Source: Ananas comosus
Lineage: Eukaryota; Streptophyta; Magnoliopsida; Poales; Bromeliaceae
Direction of reading: 5' to 3'
NCBI RefSeq assembly: GCF_001540865.1
Contig: NC_033622.1
Span: 7,700,584 to 7,764,583, forward strand
Length of the DNA: 64,000 nucleotides
Shown: positions 59,993-64,000 of the stretch, one piece after another
Numbering within the stretch: the first letter of the stretch is position 1
Layout: every line of letters starts with the position of its first letter
Translations under genes and position numbers: made by a program
Notes under the pieces: model-generated
What the model was told of the DNA's origin: nothing
Databases searched by the model: none
The model's input: only the letters and a program-made list of their open reading frames with translations

Positions 59993-60162
59993 ATGCCATA
60001 AAGAGGCATCGGACTAGACTGTTATGGAAAAATTTAGAGCTAATGTCATAAAGCGGCATTGAGCTCGGGTTATGTGTGAACCTAGTACTAGTGTCATGAA
60101 GGGACATAGAACGTGGATTGTACTTGGGTTATCATAATGCTTAAGTGTCATAAAGAGGCACT
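59993..60162 (+). other. Array of four CATAAAG-loop hairpins
   Basis: Four inverted repeats with 7-base loops spaced 48-54 bases apart: ATGCC/GGCAT at 59993-60009, AATGTC/GGCATT at 60042-60060, TGTC/GACA at 60092-60106, AGTGTC/GGCACT at 60144-60162. Loops are ATAAAGN or ATGAAGG and each closes with a C-G pair. Related arrays lie at 34893-35007, 50086-50255 and 11850-12140 (reverse). Confidence 0.6.
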
Positions 60163-60307
60163 AAGCAAGGTGAGTGTTGGGACATCACTTTGAGACATAG
60201 AACTAAATCGTTGGGTTACTAGTGACTATTACCATGTTAGAGACATGATGATTGATTACTTGAGACGATGACTTTGCTTGCTTGCCATTTGTGCTCATTC
60301 GCGCATG

Positions 60308-60331
60308 CTTGTGAGGGTCGCTCCCTACAAG
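60308..60331 (+). other. Conserved CTTGT/ACAAG stem-loop
   Basis: CTTGTG-A-GGG, loop TCGCT, CCC-TACAAG. Shared by six LTR copies at 1920, 11613 (reverse), 35206, 36668, 50401 and 60308. It is followed in most copies by the palindrome ACTCCGGAGT or a close variant. Confidence 0.6.
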
Positions 60332-60849
60332 CCGGCACTTCGGAGTTGGACTACGCGACTTATGCTCGCCCGTGCGGTATAGAGAAGCCTACGGGGTCGG
60401 GAGGGATAGACTCATTTCCAAAGTGAAAATGCTGGAGTTACCACCGACACTTAGGCGGCGCAAGCCGGAGTACACTTGTGTAGGTCCTAAAACAAGATTG
60501 AGCTTAAGACGTAAACTCTTAAACACGAATCACTACTAGATAAATCATAGTAGTTGGATCACTTGGCATATTTATAGTGTGGCTTTGAGATTTTGGGACA
60601 TGTAGTATACTTGATAGAATTGCTTTGCATCTTAGCATACTTGGCAGTTATGATGAACATATTCCCCTTGTATTGGCATATTCAATCATGATAGCATCGA
60701 TACACATCATGTTTACATGTGGCATAGTAGCATAGCATTTCATATATGCTTTCAATTCAGCAGCTTATTATTGTCTATTATTATCGTTACTTACCCCTTT
60801 TCTTTGGGCCTAGTGGTGCATTGTGCTGAGGTCAGTAATTGCCCACTGG

Positions 60850-60868
60850 GAACTATAAATTATAGTTC
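60850..60868 (+). other. GAACTATAA hairpin next to the LTR acceptor site
   Basis: A perfect 9-bp inverted repeat, GAACTATAA-A-TTATAGTTC, 31 bases before the acceptor AG. Equivalents with different loops lie at 2534-2552, 35677-35695, 37299-37318, 50942-50960 and, reversed, near 45838 and 63905. Confidence 0.6.
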
Positions 60869-61284
60869 TCACGCCCTCTGTCTCTTGCTTTTATTTCAGA
60901 GCCTTCCACTCCGGGCGAGGCTAGGGACCGCGGAAAGGGTATCGCCACGAGCTAGCTTGTGAGCGAGGGACGTTCGATAGGTGGTCTACCTCTTCTTTGT
61001 TTCCTTTTTGGGAGAGGATGAGAGTTGTACCTTGTATAGAGACCACCCTTTTTGTAGTACTTTTGTGATGACTCTTGTACTGACTTTATCTTTTTATTTA
61101 GTAGTTTACTTTCCCCTTTCTCTACTTGTTGTTAGTTGTTAGCTGTTAGTAGCTCTGATATCTCTAGTGACTTTATTTCTTCTTGCTTCCATATCTCTTT
61201 TGTTGTAGACGCCTTATATGTGCAGGCATATGGCGGGTCTGGGCACGCACCGGGCGGGCCTATGCCGGATCCCGAGGCGTGACA

Positions 61285-62433
61285 GAGTGTCTCCATGAAC
61301 TTTATCTCCGCCTTGCCCAAGGTGGGGGCGTTCGTGTCTATCCTCGTGGTAGTGGACCAATTCTCCAAGTATGGGACCTTCATAGCGGTACCAGTGGATT
61401 CCACGACAGAAGAAGTGATGCGGCTCTTCGTCAGTAATGTAGTTAAGCTTTGGGGCATCCCTAAAAGCATTGTGAGTGACCACCACCCTAGGTTCACGGG
61501 CAAGTTTTGGACGAAAGTATTCCGAATCTTGGGGTCGGAGTTGCTCTTCTCCACTAGCTTCCACCTGCAGATGGACGGTCATATGAAGTGGGTGAATGCC
61601 TTGCTGGAGGAGTACTTGTAATACTATATTAGTACCAACTAGAAAAACTGGGTTCATCACTTGGACATTGCCCAGTTCTCCTACAATCTACGGCAGAGCA
61701 AGTCAACAAACCTTGGCCCGTTCAAGTTGGCGACAGGGAGGTAGCCACTTACTCCACATTTTGCTGCTGCAGGCGAGCAAGGCCGCATTTTGCTATTGCG
61801 GGCAAGCAGGGCTGCAGCCCCATGGCCCTCCAATTCATCTCTCATTTGTAGGAGAAGATAAACATTACAAGGGCCTTCTTTGAGAAGGCGGTCCACCGAA
61901 TGAAGAAATGAGCTGATGCAAAGCGGCGACCCTTAGAGTTTGCTGAGGGGGACCGAGTCCTAATCAAGTTGCAACCACAACAATTCAAGGCCTTTCGCAA
62001 AGTGCACCGTAGGCTTTTGCAGAAGTACGAGGGGCCTTTCACTATTGTGAAGAGGGCGGGCAACACAGCCTACAAACTGCAGCTCCTCACCAACCTAAAA
62101 ATCCATCATGTCTTTCATGCTACATGCCTACGGCCCTACCATGAAAACGCTGAGTACCCGAGCCGAGGAGCTGCAATTTGTAGGCTGCCTTGCGCGCTCC
62201 CGCCGCCATGACCACTGCCATCGACAAAAAGGTCGAAGCCTTGCTGGACACTCGCACCATTCGTCGCCGCAACGTCCCGCGGAGCATCGAGTACTTTGTC
62301 AAATGGAAGAACCTCCCACATGGCGAAGCAAGCTGGGGAAAGCTAACACTCTCTGGAAGTATCAGAAGTTGATTGATGACTTCCAACACCAGTGCACGAC
62401 GAAGGCATCTGCACATTATGTTGGAGAGGTTAT
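61285..62433 (+). pseudogene. Chromovirus integrase core and chromodomain, continued
   Basis: Resumes after GAGTG with SVSMNFISALPKVGAFVSIL, VVVDQFSKYGTFIAVP, SIVSDHHPRFTGKFWTKVF and FHLQMDGHMKWVNALLEEYL. Two of three catalytic acids are lost: Asp to Asn in SMNFI and Glu to Lys in HMKWVN; the Asp in SDHH remains. Stops replace coding residues after EEYL and in TN-stop-KNW. Then KLQPQQFKAF...RKVHRRLLQKYEGPFTIVK, IHHVFHATCLRPYHEN and a chromodomain (IEYFVKWKNLPHGEASW, LWKYQKLIDDF) in shifted frames. A chromodomain normally targets integration to heterochromatin marks. Confidence 0.85.
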
Positions 62434-62925
62434 TGGGACTTAAAAAATCTTCTCCAAGATTTTTCTTTACAATCACTCAAACTCTAAAGCGGATATGTAT
62501 CGGTGGTTTTGCCTTGATCTTCTAGAAGCATCCCTGTGGATCTTGAGACTGATAGCGTAGAAACCGAGAAGTCTCTTAGAGTCTCTATGTTTCTAGAAGG
62601 TGTATTTATTATGACTCGTGGGAGCCCGTAGCCTCCCCTTTTGGCTTGTAGTTTCATGCCACTTGGTATCTTTCTGTTTGCTTTATGGGTGACAAGTGGC
62701 TTTTAAATAGGTGTGGCCTTCACCTGCCTCCCCGTAATTCAAAATTCTCATTTGTAATTCTTTATTTCAAAAGGAATAAAAGAGCTTTCTTCATCTCTCT
62801 CTCTTGTTCTTAGTCTAAGGTGAGTAGGTCCTAACCTAGCAAGTAGAGAGGTAGGCTTGCTCATTTCGCGAAGGAAAGCGAGCATCATACGTGCTAAATG
62901 AGCAATATAGCTTAAGTCCGTGACA
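62434..62925 (+). mobile_element. 3' LTR of the chromovirus
   Basis: Starts TGGGACTTAAAAAATC, ends AAGTCCGTGACA, preceded by the purine-rich GTTGGAGAGGTTAT. Partner of 42464-42942. Confidence 0.87.
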
Positions 62926-62945
62926 GTAGGCTTGATTGGACTTAT

Positions 62946-63488
62946 TGTCATAGCCCGCGACCGCCCGCCTATTTGGCCGAGGTCGCGGCGCCGCCAACGC
63001 CGAACGGACAGGGTTTCCCCTGCACTGCGGACAAAGTCTCCCCTGTACGTTCAAGGCATCGCAATCAATACAATACGAAGGTTCCAACCAGGAACTAATA
63101 TCAAGCAAGATTGCATAATGGAAGGTATCAACAACATAAAACATCCTATATTATTACAGCATTCTCATTCATACATTCTTTTACATCTCAATCCTCATTT
63201 TTTTCCTCCAAATACAATCTTGGTTATTACATCACTTAGATTACAAGTTTAATACATTTTGATACATTGTGTTCTTTTCATTTTCTATACCCCTAAGCTA
63301 TATCGACGGAGTACCGCTAGCTCTGGTCTCTGGGGTAGGGCGCTATCTACGGAGCTACGCCCTTTCCTCGCGCCACCGCGCCGCTCTCGTGCAAACCTGT
63401 AACACCCCAAAACAATGTGGGGTGAGAACCAACTCTATAGTTTTCAGTGGGTACGGCCACCCAAGGAAAATGCTCGACCAACAGGTCC
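62946..63488 (-). mobile_element. Reverse Ty3 LTR fragment, truncated
   Basis: Starts TGTCATAGCCCGCGACC (reverse LTR end). It resembles the start of the solo LTR at 40464, including CCGAACGGA and the GTAACACCCCAAAACAA and CAGTGGGTACGGCCACCC blocks. It stops near 63488, where another LTR begins without its terminal TGTCACG. Confidence 0.6.
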
Positions 63489-64000
63489 AAAGGGGCCTAG
63501 CGGAAGCCCGCCCGGCGCGTGCCCAGACCCGCCATACGTCTAACACATATAAGGCGTCTAAAACAACGATAAATAAAGCAATAATAAAAGACATCTAGGA
63601 GTATCAGAGCATGATATAATACTAAGATCTACAATAGGGCAAGAAACATAAAGCTGGAATCCACTAATAAAAGCATAAAGCAATACAAAGGAAATCCCAA
63701 ATACAAGTGCTAAAAGTAGATACATACGTGGTCTCTATACATGGATACAAAATCTCTCACTCTCTCACAACTACAAAGAGAAAGAGTAAACCACCTAGGC
63801 AAAGAACCGCTCCTCGCTAGCTAGCTGTGCGATCCCCTTGCCACGATCCCGTGCCTCCGCCGGTGCAGAAGGCTGTGAAAGAAACCACGATAAAGAGGGC
63901 GTGAGAACTATTAAAAGAATAGTTCCCAGTGGGCAATTACTGACTTCAGTAAATGCACCACAAGGCCCAAAGCTACAAGGCAAGAGGTTAGGGACTAACA
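63489..64000 (-). mobile_element. Reverse Tekay-type LTR, runs off the window
   Basis: GCCTAGCGGAAGCCCGCCC and GCGTGCCCAGACCCGCCAT are the reverse complement of the long-LTR end (compare 2905-2945). It carries the reversed acceptor (CTGTGAAAG near 63872) and the GAACTATT...AATAGTTC hairpin near 63905. The right part lies outside the window. Confidence 0.7.

Larger units (their letters stand above)
59546..60899 (+). other. Putative LTR-leader intron
   Basis: The donor CTATAG|GTGAG and acceptor TTTTATTTCAG|AGCC fit plant splice consensus and enclose 1354 bases with the hairpin array and stem-loops. The same pair is found at 34459-35726, 770-2585 (GGTAAT donor) and, reversed, 12628-10975. Splicing would join the GAA-rich leader to the last 0.4 kb of the LTR. 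This is a prediction from sequence only. Confidence 0.35.
48827..61284 (+). mobile_element. Tekay/Del-clade chromovirus (Ty3), nearly complete
   Basis: Two LTRs of about 2.55 kb are flanked by the 5-bp duplication GAGTG (48822-48826, 61285-61289). There is a degenerate tRNA-Met primer site and a polypurine tract. The interior encodes Gag with zinc knuckles, protease, RT, RNase H, integrase and a C-terminal chromodomain-like end (SNHEEREATWELESAL). Very long LTRs plus this C-terminus are typical of Tekay/Del. The two LTRs are similar apart from scattered substitutions and a few indels, so it is younger than its host chromovirus. It carries several stop codons and at least two frameshifts. A duplicated gag-protease stretch between single Ns is probably an assembly error. 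Confidence 0.9.
58721..61284 (+). mobile_element. 3' LTR of the Tekay element
   Basis: Starts TGTAACACACTGG, ends CCCGAGGCGTGACA. It is the best reference copy for the long-LTR architecture in this window: array of ACCGGT sites, TATA-like box, GAA-rich leader, splice donor, hairpin array, CTTGT stem-loop, GAACTATAA hairpin, acceptor, and a terminal GGCATA...TATGCC inverted repeat (61226-61266). Confidence 0.9.
42464..62925 (+). mobile_element. Chromovirus (Ty3), inactive, with two nested insertions
   Basis: LTRs of 479 and 492 bp (42464-42942, 62434-62925), a perfect tRNA-Met primer site, and a 4-bp flanking repeat GTAG (42460-42463, 62926-62929). The interior reads gag, protease, RT, RNase H, integrase and chromodomain in that order once the solo LTR 45448-47989 and the Tekay element 48827-61284 are subtracted. 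About 4.5 kb of its own internal sequence remains. The Gag pattern (LKHTGNLKEYVKEY, FFFLHGLQPWA) and short LTRs suggest the Galadriel/Monkey or a neighbouring clade, which I cannot settle without a tree. Many stops, frameshifts and mutated catalytic residues make it non-functional. Confidence 0.88.

Noticed and set aside
59993..60162. CRISPR-like array
   Set aside because: Spacing is regular, but the repeats are short, imperfect and inside a eukaryotic LTR. Stem covariation fits RNA hairpins, not CRISPR repeats.

Overview
This is a retrotransposon-dominated intergenic region of a plant nuclear genome. The evidence is long Ty3 (Gypsy) chromovirus LTRs, tRNA-Met primer binding sites, Tat-type and Copia-type fragments, tRNA-derived SINEs, a MITE, and one intron-containing GDSL esterase/lipase first exon. 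A monocot is likely from the style of the elements, and pineapple-like is my guess only. I see no tRNA or rRNA gene, CRISPR array or prokaryotic feature. The only host coding sequence I can support is GDSL exon 1 at 8656-9039 (minus strand).

Left part (1-10.6 kb): the 3' part of a long LTR (1-2953) abuts a decayed Tat-like integrase tail (2954-3300). Two tandem 0.8 kb LTRs follow, each preceded by its own polypurine tract (4228-5867). Then comes AT-rich DNA with two SINEs, one bounded by a perfect 20-bp target duplication, and the GDSL exon.

Middle part (10.6-42.1 kb): a reverse solo LTR (10583-13507, TSD TTGAT) is followed by a deep nest. A Ty3 reverse transcriptase remnant is split by a family I solo LTR (16083-37716, TSD TAAAG). 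That LTR is split by a reverse solo LTR (17109-33003, TSD AACCC) and by a forward solo LTR (33635-36102, TSD ACTAG). The reverse solo LTR is itself split by a Copia-type element (19954-28276, TSD GCTCG). A 25-N gap at 28720-28744 is followed by a second copy of that element's left junction, which looks like misassembly. A MITE (39615-40210) and another reverse solo LTR (40464-42122, TSD CATCT) close this part.

Right part (42.4-63 kb): a dead chromovirus with about 0.48 kb LTRs (42464-62925) is interrupted by a reverse solo LTR (45448-47989, TSD GTGGA) and by a nearly complete Tekay/Del chromovirus (48827-61284, TSD GAGTG). In the Tekay element, a 2-kb stretch bounded by single Ns (53174-55200) duplicates gag-protease and looks like a misplaced contig. 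Reverse LTR pieces run to the window end.

The most interesting signal is inside the long LTRs. Several subfamilies share the same ordered architecture: a U3 array of palindromic ACCGGT sites, a TATA-like box, a GAA-rich leader, a consensus 5' splice donor, an array of small hairpins with compensatory stem changes, a conserved CTTGT/ACAAG stem-loop, a GAACTA/TAGTTC hairpin, and a pyrimidine-tract acceptor near the LTR end. This suggests a structured LTR-leader intron. All of this was read by eye; no search or folding program was run.
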